64,000 nucleotides of DNA, from the NCBI GenBank assembly GCA_020073345.1, contig JAIQFI010000002.1:245745-309744 (forward strand). Direction: 5' to 3'. The stretch is from Terriglobia bacterium. GTDB taxonomy: Bacteria > Acidobacteriota > Terriglobia > Bryobacterales > Bryobacteraceae. The notes beneath the pieces were generated by a model that saw only the letters and a program-made list of their open reading frames with translations, was not told the origin of the DNA and did not search any database. The translations under genes and the position numbers were made by a program. Shown piece by piece: positions 37,169-45,318 of the stretch (position 1 is its first letter; the number at the start of each line of letters is the position of its first letter).

Positions 37169-39526
37169 GTGTTCCGCCGGGACACAATCCGGCCCGCTTC
37201 GGAAGGCCTTCTGAAATTGATTCTTGCGATGCTTCTGCTGGCGTTCGGCAGCGGGGTGGCGGCGCTGATTTACGAAATCGTCTGGTTCCAGCTCCTGGAA
37301 CTGGTCATCGGCTCGACTGCCGTCTCGCTCGGTATTCTCCTCGCCACCTTCATGGGAGGAATGTGTCTCGGCAGCCTGATGCTGCCCCGTTTCGTCTCTA
37401 CTCGATATCACCCTCTCCGCGTCTACGCCGCGATCGAGCTCGGCATCGGCATTTTCGGAATGCTCGTGTTGCTGATGATTCCCTTCGTGGGTGGCATCCC
37501 GTTTCGCGGCGTGGTCGCGGCCGTTTGTCTTCTGCCTCCGACCTTGCTGATGGGCGCGACGCTGCCCGCCCTGGCTCGCCAGGTCCAATCGACTCGAAAC
37601 GACGCTTCAGGACTGGGATTCCTATATGGCGCGAACATCGCCGGAGCCGTGTTCGGATGCCTGCTTTCCGGTTTCTATTTGCTGCGCCAATACGACGTGG
37701 CCACAGCGACCCACGTCGCGGTCGCGATCAACGTGGCGGTTGCAGGGATCGCATTTGCACTTGGGGCAGTTCGTCAGGACTGCTCCATCACTGTCGCGGC
37801 TCAGAATGTGCGTAGTGGTGACGCGACCGTCTACATCGCCATCGCGATATCGGGACTCTGCGCGTTGGCCGCCGAAGCGATCTGGACGCGCACACTCAGC
37901 CTCCTGTTCGGCGCCTCGGTTTACACGCTCTCCATCATTGTGGCGGTCTTTCTCACCGGTCTCGGGATCGGCAGCGGCCTCGGGTCATTGTTCTGCCGCG
38001 TTCTCGCGCGTCCGCGGCTTGCGCTGGGCTGGTGCCAGTTGCTCCTGGCCGGTGCCATCGCCTGGACCGCGTACAGCATGTCTGCTTCGCTTCCATATTG
38101 GCCGATTGACCCCTCCATCTCCTCGAACATCTGGTTCAACTTTGAGCTCGACCTCGCCCGAGCATTGTGGGCGCTGCTGCCGCCGACGCTTCTGTGGGGC
38201 GCGAGCTTCCCGTTGGCGCTTGCGGCGGCGGGATCGCACGGACAAGACGCTTCCCGATTATTTGCCGGCGTGTACGCCGCCAACACCATTGGAGCCATCG
38301 TCGGTGCGCTCGGCGCGAGCTTGCTCTTGATCGCCTGGATCGGAACACAGCGCGCGGAACAAGTGCTCATCGCGTTGTCGATGGTCTCCGGTCTCATGCT
38401 GCTGCCTCGGCGTTGGGTCGTCGCGCTGTTGGCTGTTGTGTCGGGCGGCCTGCTGATCCATACCGTTCCGCCGATCGCGAAACTACTGGTCGCGCACGGA
38501 CGGTACGCGGCCACCTGGGTCGGCAAGGGCGACGTCATCTACGCCGGTGAAGGCATGAACTCGTCAGTGGCTGTCATGAGTTTTCCGAACGGGGTCCTGA
38601 CCTTTCACGTGGCCGGCAAGATCCAGGCTTCGAACGTTCCGCGCGACATGCGCCTTCAGCGCATGCTGGGACACCTCACGACTCTGACCGCGGCCAACCC
38701 TCGCTCGGTCCTGGTCATCGGCTGCGGCGCGGGAATCACGGCCGGCGCGGTGTCGATCGACCCAAGAGTGGAACGCGAGACCATCGTGGAAATCGAACCG
38801 CTCGTGCCGCAGGCCGCGTCCACATACTTCGGCGAGCCGAACTTCGATGTGCTGCGCAACCCCAAGGTCCAAGTGCGCATCGACGATGGGCGCCACTACC
38901 TTCTGACTGCGGAAGAGAAGTTCGACGGGGTCACGGTCGATCCGCTGGATCCATGGGTGAAGGGAGCGGCGAACCTGTACACCAAGGAATTCCTCGAGAC
39001 GATGAAGCAGCACCTCAATCCCGGCGGCGTCGTCACGATGTACATCCAGCTCTTCGAGACCAACTCGGATGCGGTCAAGAGCTCCGTCGCCACGTTCTTC
39101 GAAGTTTTTCCGAACGGCACCATCTGGGGCAACCCCTATCAGGGCCAGGGCCACGACATGGTGCTGCTAGGGCAAGTCGAACCCCTGCGGATCGATCTCG
39201 ACGAGATGGAAAAGCGCGTTGGCTATCGCGACGTTTCCAGTAAGATACCGCAATCGCTGGCCGAAGTCGGCATGAACTCGCCGGTGGATCTGTTTGCAAC
39301 CTACGCGGGCCGCGCACTCGATCTGAAACAGTGGTTAAGCGGCGCCGCGATCAATCGCGACCGGAACCTGCGGATGCAGTACCTTGCCGGCCTCGGGCTG
39401 AACCTCGACGACAGCGCGGCCATTTATGCCGGCATGCTCGCCTACCGGCGCGTCCCCGAAAATCTCTTCTTCAGCGCTGAGGGGAGGGTAGACTCACTGC
39501 GGGAGGCTATTCGCCGTGAACGGTGA
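37169..39526 (+). CDS. Membrane-fused spermidine synthase-like protein
   Basis: A 785-residue protein. The first 450 residues form a two-part membrane domain with about ten to twelve helices (LAMLLLAFGSGVAALIYEIVWFQLLELVIGS; GLGFLYGANIAGAVFG; and repeats at LAAEAIWTRTLSLLFGASVYTLS and FAGVYAANTIGAIVGALGAS). The C-terminal 300 residues are a spermidine-synthase-like Rossmann domain: SVLVIGCGAGITAGAV, VEIEPLVPQAASTYF, VQVRIDDGRHYLLT, FDGVTVDPLDPW and LNPGGVVTMYIQL. The polyamine-site aspartates are only partly kept, so the substrate may not be a polyamine. GTG at 37169; ATG 37229 is an alternative. The 3' end overlaps the convergent gene by 33 bases. Confidence 0.85.
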   Translation: MFRRDTIRPASEGLLKLILAMLLLAFGSGVAALIYEIVWFQLLELVIGSTAVSLGILLATFMGGMCLGSLMLPRFVSTRYHPLRVYAAIELGIGIFGMLVLLMIPFVGGIPFRGVVAAVCLLPPTLLMGATLPALARQVQSTRNDASGLGFLYGANIAGAVFGCLLSGFYLLRQYDVATATHVAVAINVAVAGIAFALGAVRQDCSITVAAQNVRSGDATVYIAIAISGLCALAAEAIWTRTLSLLFGASVYTLSIIVAVFLTGLGIGSGLGSLFCRVLARPRLALGWCQLLLAGAIAWTAYSMSASLPYWPIDPSISSNIWFNFELDLARALWALLPPTLLWGASFPLALAAAGSHGQDASRLFAGVYAANTIGAIVGALGASLLLIAWIGTQRAEQVLIALSMVSGLMLLPRRWVVALLAVVSGGLLIHTVPPIAKLLVAHGRYAATWVGKGDVIYAGEGMNSSVAVMSFPNGVLTFHVAGKIQASNVPRDMRLQRMLGHLTTLTAANPRSVLVIGCGAGITAGAVSIDPRVERETIVEIEPLVPQAASTYFGEPNFDVLRNPKVQVRIDDGRHYLLTAEEKFDGVTVDPLDPWVKGAANLYTKEFLETMKQHLNPGGVVTMYIQLFETNSDAVKSSVATFFEVFPNGTIWGNPYQGQGHDMVLLGQVEPLRIDLDEMEKRVGYRDVSSKIPQSLAEVGMNSPVDLFATYAGRALDLKQWLSGAAINRDRNLRMQYLAGLGLNLDDSAAIYAGMLAYRRVPENLFFSAEGRVDSLREAIRRER

Positions 39527-41083
39527 GTGCCCACACGTATCAGGCCAACCTTCACGGCACGCGAGCGCGTACAACGCCGACGGCTCCCGTTCGCGAATCT
39601 CTCCTTTGCTTCCCTGCAAGATGACTGGCAAGTCCTCGATCGCCGGCAGCGCGCTGGCGAACTTGCCTGTGCCCCCGGGCAGGTTGTTCAGCGCGCTTAG
39701 GTTCCGGCAGGCCGCCTCAAACCCAAGCTCGCACCCACGCCGGAGAGGTGTCGCGGCTCCCGCGGCATCGAGCCTGCGAAGATCCTCGCCCGAGCGCGAG
39801 AGGGCAATATGCATAAGGCCGGCTTCGTTGCATGCCCAGCCTGAGCCCCGATCGCAATAGCTCGTCTCTAAGTCGGCAAGGTAGGGGCAGGCGTACGCGC
39901 GACCATCCCCGCAGGCTTGCCGCCAGAACGGCAGCCACTGGCCAGGATGGCTGTCGCCCACTCCTTGCACGGCACTCAGGACCGTAAACGCCACGGCCCA
40001 GATGGACATGTACGCGAGGTTGCGCTGTCGTGCACTCAGCCAACGGGGCAGTATCGGCGATTTACTGGCGATGTGTTCAATCGCCCTGGCCGACAAGTTC
40101 AGCAGCGGCACCTGGAGAAGCTTGTCGTAGAAGGTCGGCATTCCGGCGCTACCAAGCAACTGGTACAAGACTACGGTGCTCAACCCGTAGAGCGTGCCGT
40201 AGATGATGCGCCCCAGCTCGGTGCGTGGCGAGGTGGACGGATCGTTAAACAGCAGATGCATCCCCAGGAAGACGGCAATCGGAATATACGAATCGTAGAA
40301 GAAGTAAATGCCTGTCGCCGCGAAGTAGAGGCGGCCGAACACGTAGGTCGATATCACGGCGGACATCGTCATCGACGTCACGCCAAAGAAAAACTGTCCA
40401 GGCAGCCCAATGAGAAACAGCACGAGATACATGTGCGGCGGATAGAATTGAGTACTCGCAATGTTCTGGCCCCACGTGATATCGCTCCTGCTGGTGGCGA
40501 GCAGGACCAGCGAAAACACCGCGAGCGGAAACGACGAGGGATTGAAGATGTGCGCGCGCCTTCCGTCTTTGTTCCAGCGAATCAGCTCTTTCGCGGCTAA
40601 CCCGAGCGCCACCATCGCGAACTGCAGAAAGAACCAGTCCGGCTTGAACCACAGGAACAGATTGATGCTGAAGATGACGGGAAACGGAGCGAAGCCGAGA
40701 GTGTAGGTGTCGCGCCGCGACCAGCAGAGCAGCATGTCGAATGCGTACGCGAAGACCAATTGGGCGAGGATAAAGGGGGCGAACGTATATACCGAAGGCC
40801 AGTACCAGCCCCAATACAACAGCACCGAACCTTGCGCGCAGGCTTGCAGGTAGTGCTGCTTCTTAAGAACTACCTCGATCGTGAGCGTCCGCCCTCCGCG
40901 CCGGGCCCAAACGAGCAGCAACGCGTTCCACGCACACAACGCGGCCGCGGCGCCCAGAAACGCCGTCAGCGATTTCGGGTTTTGGCGGACTGGACCGAGG
41001 AAAGCAAGGCCGGCGAGACCGAACGTAAACGCCAGAGGCAGAAGGAGCGCCTTCTTCGCCAAACCATGCTCAGACACTTTCAC
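39494..41083 (-). CDS. RnfD/NqrB-like membrane protein with Cys-rich Sel1-like tail
   Basis: A 529-residue protein. About ten helices cover residues 10-370, with features of the RnfD/NqrB fold (RRAHIFNPSSFPLAVFSLVLLATS; GLPGQFFFGVTSMTMSAVISTYV; HLLFNDPSTSPRTELGRIIYG). In RnfD the S(T)T-type site carries covalent flavin; the DPSTSPRT loop is the comparable region. The last 130 residues hold paired cysteines in Sel1-like spacing (ACGDGRAYACPYLADLETSYCDRGSGWACNE; RGCELGFEAACRNLS; ACREGWPDTCG). No other Rnf or Nqr subunits lie nearby, so a stand-alone role is likely. Confidence 0.75.
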   Translation of the reverse strand: MKVSEHGLAKKALLLPLAFTFGLAGLAFLGPVRQNPKSLTAFLGAAAALCAWNALLLVWARRGGRTLTIEVVLKKQHYLQACAQGSVLLYWGWYWPSVYTFAPFILAQLVFAYAFDMLLCWSRRDTYTLGFAPFPVIFSINLFLWFKPDWFFLQFAMVALGLAAKELIRWNKDGRRAHIFNPSSFPLAVFSLVLLATSRSDITWGQNIASTQFYPPHMYLVLFLIGLPGQFFFGVTSMTMSAVISTYVFGRLYFAATGIYFFYDSYIPIAVFLGMHLLFNDPSTSPRTELGRIIYGTLYGLSTVVLYQLLGSAGMPTFYDKLLQVPLLNLSARAIEHIASKSPILPRWLSARQRNLAYMSIWAVAFTVLSAVQGVGDSHPGQWLPFWRQACGDGRAYACPYLADLETSYCDRGSGWACNEAGLMHIALSRSGEDLRRLDAAGAATPLRRGCELGFEAACRNLSALNNLPGGTGKFASALPAIEDLPVILQGSKGEIREREPSALYALACREGWPDTCGHSPFTANSLPQ

Positions 41084-41158
41084 CGTGCCGATGATAGCAT
41101 CCGAACCGTTGCGGATCCCTCCAGGGGTAGTCAGGTATTTGTTGGTTGATCTTGTCGG

Positions 41159-41383
41159 TCAGAAAAAATCGTGAAGCGACTCGGTTACCGAATCCCACCA
41201 CTCCAGAAGTATCAGCAGAGCCGGAATCACCAGAAAAATGACGATCAGGGACCAAGCCCCTTTGCGCGCGTATTCGCGTCCCTTCTCCTGACGCATGTTG
41301 GCATACGCAGCGCCTCCCGCAATCGCCAGCGCCGCGATGTAGAACACGCCGAAACCGACCGCCTGTAATGGTGAGATCGTCAA
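41159..41383 (-). CDS. Small two-helix membrane protein inside the IS1-like element
   Basis: A 74-residue protein with two hydrophobic helices (GFGVFYIAALAIAGGAAYA and GAWSLIVIFLVIPALLILLEWW) and a charged loop (NMRQEKGREYARKG). It ends 30 bases inside the left inverted repeat. Family not recognised; size and topology would fit a holin-like or accessory membrane protein, but this is only a guess. Confidence 0.6.
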   Translation of the reverse strand: MTISPLQAVGFGVFYIAALAIAGGAAYANMRQEKGREYARKGAWSLIVIFLVIPALLILLEWWDSVTESLHDFF

Positions 41384-41425
41384 CGCTCATGATTTTATCC
41401 TGGGAACAATCTCCGGGCCATGGCG

Positions 41426-41614
41426 CTAACCCTGCGTTGATGAAACCGGGGCACTCCCCGGCCAGATCTCCCCAGCCGCCTTCATCCGCTCGCAGGTCTC
41501 AATTGCCAGTTGTAGCCTCTGAATGCCCTTCTTGGCATCGGCAATTGCTTTATCCCATTCTGTTAGCTTTTCTGCTTGCTTTATTTCACGATCTGGTATA
41601 CCATTGATTTTCAA
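41426..41614 (-). CDS. Small helical protein inside the IS1-like element
   Basis: A 62-residue hydrophilic, mostly alpha-helical protein (EIKQAEKLTEWDKAIADAKKGIQRLQLAIETCERMKAAGE). Its start is six bases from the divergent start of 41621-42103, so the two share a very short control region, an arrangement seen for regulator/partner pairs. Not recognised. Confidence 0.55.
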   Translation of the reverse strand: MKINGIPDREIKQAEKLTEWDKAIADAKKGIQRLQLAIETCERMKAAGEIWPGSAPVSSTQG

Positions 41615-41620
41615 GGGTAA

Positions 41621-42103
41621 ATGTCCTCCTCAATAGACTATAAACGGACTTACGAGACAGCCAAACAAGAACTGGCTGATCTGATCGCGGCCCAAGATAA
41701 GCTTGGGACGCGGATAGTGGTGCTGCGTGAGTTTCTCGGGGCGATTGCCAAGCTTTGCGAGAGTGAAGAGATCGAAATTGAACCGAGCCAGGAAGCGGCC
41801 TACCTGTTGGAAAATACCGCCCTCATTGACGAAATCCGCGCGATTCTTCGTTCCCGTTATCCTGGATGGCATCGCCCCCACCAAGTTTGGAAAGGACTCC
41901 ATGAGCTTGGTCGCGATCTGAGCGAATATGCCAATCCGCAGGCGGCAGTTCACATGGTACTGAAGCGGTTGCACGAATCTGGAGAAGTACAAGAGGCTTC
42001 CGATACCGACGGGAAAAAGATTTACCGCTGCCCCCCTATGTGGCACGCGATTCGAGATGCCCTCCTGAAGGAACCGGTAGCGGAAGGAAAAGGTAGAAAG
42101 TGA
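41621..42103 (+). CDS. Coiled-coil plus winged-helix-like protein inside the IS1-like element
   Basis: A 160-residue protein. Residues 8-60 are a predicted coiled coil (TYETAKQELADLIAAQDKLGTRIVVLREFLGAIAKL). Residues 65-145 look like a winged helix (LIDEIRAILRSRYPGWHRPHQVWKGLHELG ... AVHMVLKRLHESGEVQEASDTDGKKIYRCPP), with the typical beta-wing YRCP ending. It could be a DNA-binding regulator of the element. No named family recognised. Confidence 0.65.
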   Translation: MSSSIDYKRTYETAKQELADLIAAQDKLGTRIVVLREFLGAIAKLCESEEIEIEPSQEAAYLLENTALIDEIRAILRSRYPGWHRPHQVWKGLHELGRDLSEYANPQAAVHMVLKRLHESGEVQEASDTDGKKIYRCPPMWHAIRDALLKEPVAEGKGRK

Positions 42104-42140
42104 TTTTGGGCGGCCCCACTGGGGCTGCGTGACAAAAACA

Positions 42141-42176
42141 AAACCCGGCAGGTAGTTGAAGCTACCAACCGGGTTT
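42141..42176 (+). terminator. Strong hairpin between cargo gene and transposase
   Basis: AAACCCGG...GGTAG pairs with CTACC...CCGGGTTT around a 6-base loop, 38 bases after the stop at 42103. The 3' arm ends in TTTA rather than a long T run, so termination is likely but not certain. It would separate cargo and transposase transcription. Confidence 0.5.
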
Positions 42177-42256
42177 AGCCTCAGGCCGAAGCCTAAGGAA
42201 TGGATTTTGGGTCCAATTCCAAGGTACACCCGGCTTGAAGAAAGTTCAAGGCTGGA

Positions 42257-43195
42257 GTGACCTGCCACAACTGCCGTACAGAGTGCCGCAAGTTTGGGAA
42301 ACGCGGTAATCGCCAGCGGTACCAGTGCTCCCAGTGCCGCAAAGTGTTCACGGACGCCCGCGATAACGCCCTTGATGGCATGTACCTGCCTGTCGAGAAA
42401 GCGGAGCAAGCGCTCTCCATGCTGCTGGAAGGCACAAGCGTTTCGAGCACCGTTAGGCTCACTGGACTGAATCAGCGCACGATTCTGAAACTCCTGGTGC
42501 TCGCAGGCGAGAAGGCCGAGCGCATCATGGCTGACAAGCTCCGCAACGTCGAAGTGCGCGACGTTGAGTGCGACGAAGTATGGAGCTTCATCGGTAAAAA
42601 ACAGAAGCGCGTCCGGCCCGAAGATAACCAGCTTCTTGGAGACTGCTACGTGTTCGTAGGAATAGAGCGGCACTCCAAGCTGGTACTCAACATCGCCATC
42701 GGCAAGCGTGACCAGCAGACAACAGACGTATTCATTGAGGGCATTCGCCACGCAACTGCGCGCGGAAGATTTCAAATTACGAGCGATGGATTCGCGTGCT
42801 ACAAACCGGCGATCAGCAACACGCTGCACGACCGCTGCGACTTCGCCCAACTCATCAAGGTCTACCGCGCCGCGAGTGAGGGTGAAGGCCGGTACAGTCC
42901 CGCCGAAGTCCAATCCGTGGAGGTGGTCCCAGTTATGGGTCAACCTGACCCTGATCGCATTTGCACTTCGATAGTAGAGCGAAGCAACCTTTCGCTCCGG
43001 ATGGGCCTTCGCCGATTCACCAGGCTCACGAATGGCTTCAGCAAAAAGTGGGAGAACCATTGCGCTGCCGTGATGCTCTGGTACTGCTGGTATAACTTCG
43101 GGCGCGTCCATAAGGCCCTCCGCACGACTCCTGCGATGGCAGCGGGGATCGCCGATCACATCTGGAGCGTACGCGAACTCTTGGAGGCCGCGTGA
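42257..43195 (+). CDS. IS1-family transposase (single-frame InsAB type)
   Basis: A 312-residue DDE transposase. The N-terminus is a zinc ribbon (CHNCRTECRKFGKRGNRQRYQCSQCRKVF), then a helix-turn-helix (SSTVRLTGLNQRTILKLLVLAGEK). Catalytic candidates are Asp in VECDEVWSFIGKKQK, Asp in ITSDGFACYKPAI and Glu in SIVERSNLSLRMGLRRF. The start is GTG. All catalytic residues are present, so the enzyme looks active. Confidence 0.88.
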   Translation: MTCHNCRTECRKFGKRGNRQRYQCSQCRKVFTDARDNALDGMYLPVEKAEQALSMLLEGTSVSSTVRLTGLNQRTILKLLVLAGEKAERIMADKLRNVEVRDVECDEVWSFIGKKQKRVRPEDNQLLGDCYVFVGIERHSKLVLNIAIGKRDQQTTDVFIEGIRHATARGRFQITSDGFACYKPAISNTLHDRCDFAQLIKVYRAASEGEGRYSPAEVQSVEVVPVMGQPDPDRICTSIVERSNLSLRMGLRRFTRLTNGFSKKWENHCAAVMLWYCWYNFGRVHKALRTTPAMAAGIADHIWSVRELLEAA

Positions 43196-43273
43196 GCCTC
43201 CGCTGGTTCCCGACTTTTGCAAGACCGCCACCATGAGATCAACCTACAAATGCCTGACTACCCCTCCAGGGTC

Positions 43274-44026
43274 TCAAGGCACCGCGGTCATCGGTTCTGC
43301 GTATTCAACGGCTCCTCCCTTAAGAAGCCCTTGGATTATCTCTCGCCTGAACCCTTCGCTAAGCAATTCTGCCGCAGGCGCCGCTGATAACAGCCTCTCG
43401 TACAAGGACACCTCGTTCCAGGAAGCCGTCCGGTGCAAGCGGTCAAATCCCGGTCCAAAAAGGAGCGTCGTTATTTTGCTCGAGACGGGAGGATATGGCT
43501 CGCGTTTTATCAGAGCGTTCAGGACTTGCTGGGGCTCCGCGTAAAAGCGGACCAATCCGGCGTAACGTCCTCTCTGTAAGCAGCAATGTGGGGAATCGAT
43601 CTCGGACAACTCAGGACATTCGAAGTGTTGCGTTCCCTCGTCCGCCCTCAGGGCCGCCATCTCCATCTCACAGATGGTCAGTTCATGTGAGGGGTCGTCC
43701 AGATGTTTGCCAATGAACTCCAGGAAGGCAGCGGATTCCGCGCCCACAAACGACCGCGTCCCTCCGCCGGAGTTTACCCACTCGCTGAGAAGCTGATCCC
43801 TCTTTTCGCTCTCCAGAATCGAAAGAGTAAGATAGGCGGCTTTGGCCGCCCGTCCGGCGCACCAGGATCGCTGCACCTTGGTCGTAAACAGGAAGGCATC
43901 ACTGCCCGCTAGACTAGACAGGTAACCATGCTCGCCAGGGGTCAATGTGGGATACCGCAGCGGATCGCTGCCGTCAGAGGCACGCACCAACAGGCCGAGC
44001 GAGGTCTGAAACTCGAGTAGCGCCAT
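43274..44026 (-). CDS. MNIO partner protein (BufC/MbnC-like role)
   Basis: A 250-residue protein starting MALLEFQTSLGLLVRASDG at 44026, overlapping the 3' end of the MNIO gene by 53 bases. In RiPP operons a small protein of this kind delivers the precursor peptide to the MNIO enzyme. Conserved-looking blocks are LTPGEHGYLSSLAGSDAF, FLEFIGKHLDDPSHELTICEMEMAALRAD and NEVSLYERLLSAAPAAELLSE. The ICEMEMAALRA segment recalls the C-terminal helix region of such partners. The call rests mainly on gene order. The IS1-like element is inserted just after its stop. Confidence 0.7.
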   Translation of the reverse strand: MALLEFQTSLGLLVRASDGSDPLRYPTLTPGEHGYLSSLAGSDAFLFTTKVQRSWCAGRAAKAAYLTLSILESEKRDQLLSEWVNSGGGTRSFVGAESAAFLEFIGKHLDDPSHELTICEMEMAALRADEGTQHFECPELSEIDSPHCCLQRGRYAGLVRFYAEPQQVLNALIKREPYPPVSSKITTLLFGPGFDRLHRTASWNEVSLYERLLSAAPAAELLSEGFRREIIQGLLKGGAVEYAEPMTAVP

Positions 44027-44945
44027 CACCGTCTCCTCGCCCGCGGCGATTCCAGATCTCGCGGGCACGCATCAGTTCTTTCTGGATCGCATCCACGCCC
44101 AGCCGCACAGCGTGCTCGTCCAGCAGTTCGAATACGACGCCGCCCACAGAGGGGCACTGAGGCAGAGTGTACTCCAGCAAGTCCCAGACAGGTTCCGGCA
44201 CGCGTCCGTCATGCGCATCCATCCGGAATCCGTCATCCCAAGAGCCGCCCGCGATGTGAATTTCGGCCACCGCGTCCAAGGGCATCCTATCGATTGCGGC
44301 GAATGGGTCGAAGTCGTGGTTGACTGCGTTGCAGTACACGTTGTGCAGGTCGAGCAATTGGAGGCAGCCGCTGGTCTGAATAATTTTGCGCATCAACCCG
44401 ATGTCGTCACCGATCTCCGGATCGCCCGGCGCATCCGGCAAATAGTAGGCCGGGTTTTCAAGCAGGAACGGCACGCCGTAACGTTGACGGATAGCCACGC
44501 TACGGCGGGACACCAGGTCCGCCGCTTCTATCGTTGGTGGGAGTGGAAGCGGAACCCCCACCTCCAGCGTTTTCCCATCGTCTCCCGGAATTGTCTGGAA
44601 CCCAAGATGTTCGCTATGCCAGGTGAACGGCCAAGCTGCCTGGAAGGCATCGAGCATATGGAGATAAGCTTCGTTCCAGCCATGAGCGGATCCAATCGAG
44701 AGCTCGACGCCATGAACTACCAGCGGGAGCCCGGCGCAGGTGTGGAGCGCTCTCTCCATCTGATCCGGAACAATCTCGAGTGCGATTGCGTCTCCCGCGG
44801 CCCGCTGCCGGCATATTGTCTCCGGAGTGATCTCGACAAAATCGATCAGACCACACCGGTATATTTCCGCCGGCAGCGTTGCGAAATACGGCAGCCCGAT
44901 CCCAAGGTGAGGGATCCCGCCGCCGGATGTCGCACCCTCGAACAT
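43974..44945 (-). CDS. MNIO (DUF692) multinuclear non-heme iron enzyme
   Basis: A 323-residue TIM-barrel enzyme of the DUF692 family, which includes MbnB, TglH and BufB. These use two or three irons to modify cysteines in ribosomal peptides. Seen: GIPHLGIGLPYF at the start, FVEITPE (Glu), VVHGVELSIG, WHSEHLGF (His, Glu, His), PFLLENPAYYL (Glu-Asn), LLDLHNVYCNAVNHDFDP (Asp, His, Asn), AEIHIAGG (His) and VFELLDE (Glu), matching the metal ligands of the fold. It starts five bases after the precursor stop. The substrate is presumably the CxxC peptide encoded just upstream. Confidence 0.88.
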   Translation of the reverse strand: MFEGATSGGGIPHLGIGLPYFATLPAEIYRCGLIDFVEITPETICRQRAAGDAIALEIVPDQMERALHTCAGLPLVVHGVELSIGSAHGWNEAYLHMLDAFQAAWPFTWHSEHLGFQTIPGDDGKTLEVGVPLPLPPTIEAADLVSRRSVAIRQRYGVPFLLENPAYYLPDAPGDPEIGDDIGLMRKIIQTSGCLQLLDLHNVYCNAVNHDFDPFAAIDRMPLDAVAEIHIAGGSWDDGFRMDAHDGRVPEPVWDLLEYTLPQCPSVGGVVFELLDEHAVRLGVDAIQKELMRAREIWNRRGRGDGDGATRVSDLARPVGACL

Positions 44946-44950
44946 CTTCT

Positions 44951-45166
44951 TCAGAATCCTTCCGTGTGGAGGGAAATGACGCCCTGCTTTTGAAGATCCG
45001 GACCGGGGTCGCCCAGGAACTCAACTCGCAGTAGTGCGAGACGGCCGCATTTGTCGCAGCCCGCCCTTCCAAGAATGCTGGCGACGATGTGATGAACCGT
45101 CTCAATGTTCTGGTTCTGCCCGCTCAGGGTCGCTGTCGCGGATTTTCCGACGATTGCTGATGGCAT
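44951..45166 (-). CDS. RiPP precursor-like peptide with CxxC core
   Basis: A 71-residue peptide, ATG 45166 with GGAGGAAGA upstream at correct spacing. It has a leader-like part (MPSAIVGKSATATLSGQNQ; IETVHHIVASILG), then GRAGCDKCGRLALLRVEFLG with two Cys in CxxC, and an ordered tail DPGPDLQKQGVISLHTEGF. It lacks a signal peptide. Small size, paired Cys and the position directly before an MNIO gene and its partner make it the likely substrate. The modification is unknown; MNIO enzymes form oxazolone/thioamide, thiooxazole or excise carbon at Cys. Confidence 0.72.
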   Translation of the reverse strand: MPSAIVGKSATATLSGQNQNIETVHHIVASILGRAGCDKCGRLALLRVEFLGDPGPDLQKQGVISLHTEGF

Positions 45167-45318
45167 ACTTCTCTTCCTCCTGTGTGCGCTCCACTTTGTG
45201 TGAGCTGCACCTTGTAGTGATATTCGCCCCCCGAACGTTTCAGGCACCCAGCGGGTAAAGCCGCCGGGACTCCGGCGCCCTTGTACTAAGATGGAGACTC
45301 AGTGGTGCCGAGGACCTC

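Larger units (their letters stand above)
41127..43261 (+). mobile_element. IS1-family transposable element with cargo genes
   Basis: The ends are imperfect inverted repeats: GTAGTCAGG.ATTTGT.GGTTGATCT at 41127-41153 and its complement at 43235-43261 (24 of 27 positions equal). Directly outside both ends is the same 10-bp sequence CCCTCCAGGG (41117-41126 and 43262-43271), a target-site duplication of the size IS1 elements make. Inside are a transposase (42257-43195) and, unusually, three further small genes (41159-41383, 41426-41614, 41621-42103) plus a strong hairpin. The perfect duplication suggests a recent insertion, just 3' of the MNIO-partner gene. Confidence 0.8.

Noticed and set aside
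43274..45166. Methanobactin biosynthesis
   Set aside because: The precursor does not have the methanobactin core pattern and no MbnT, MbnH or MbnP-like genes are present.
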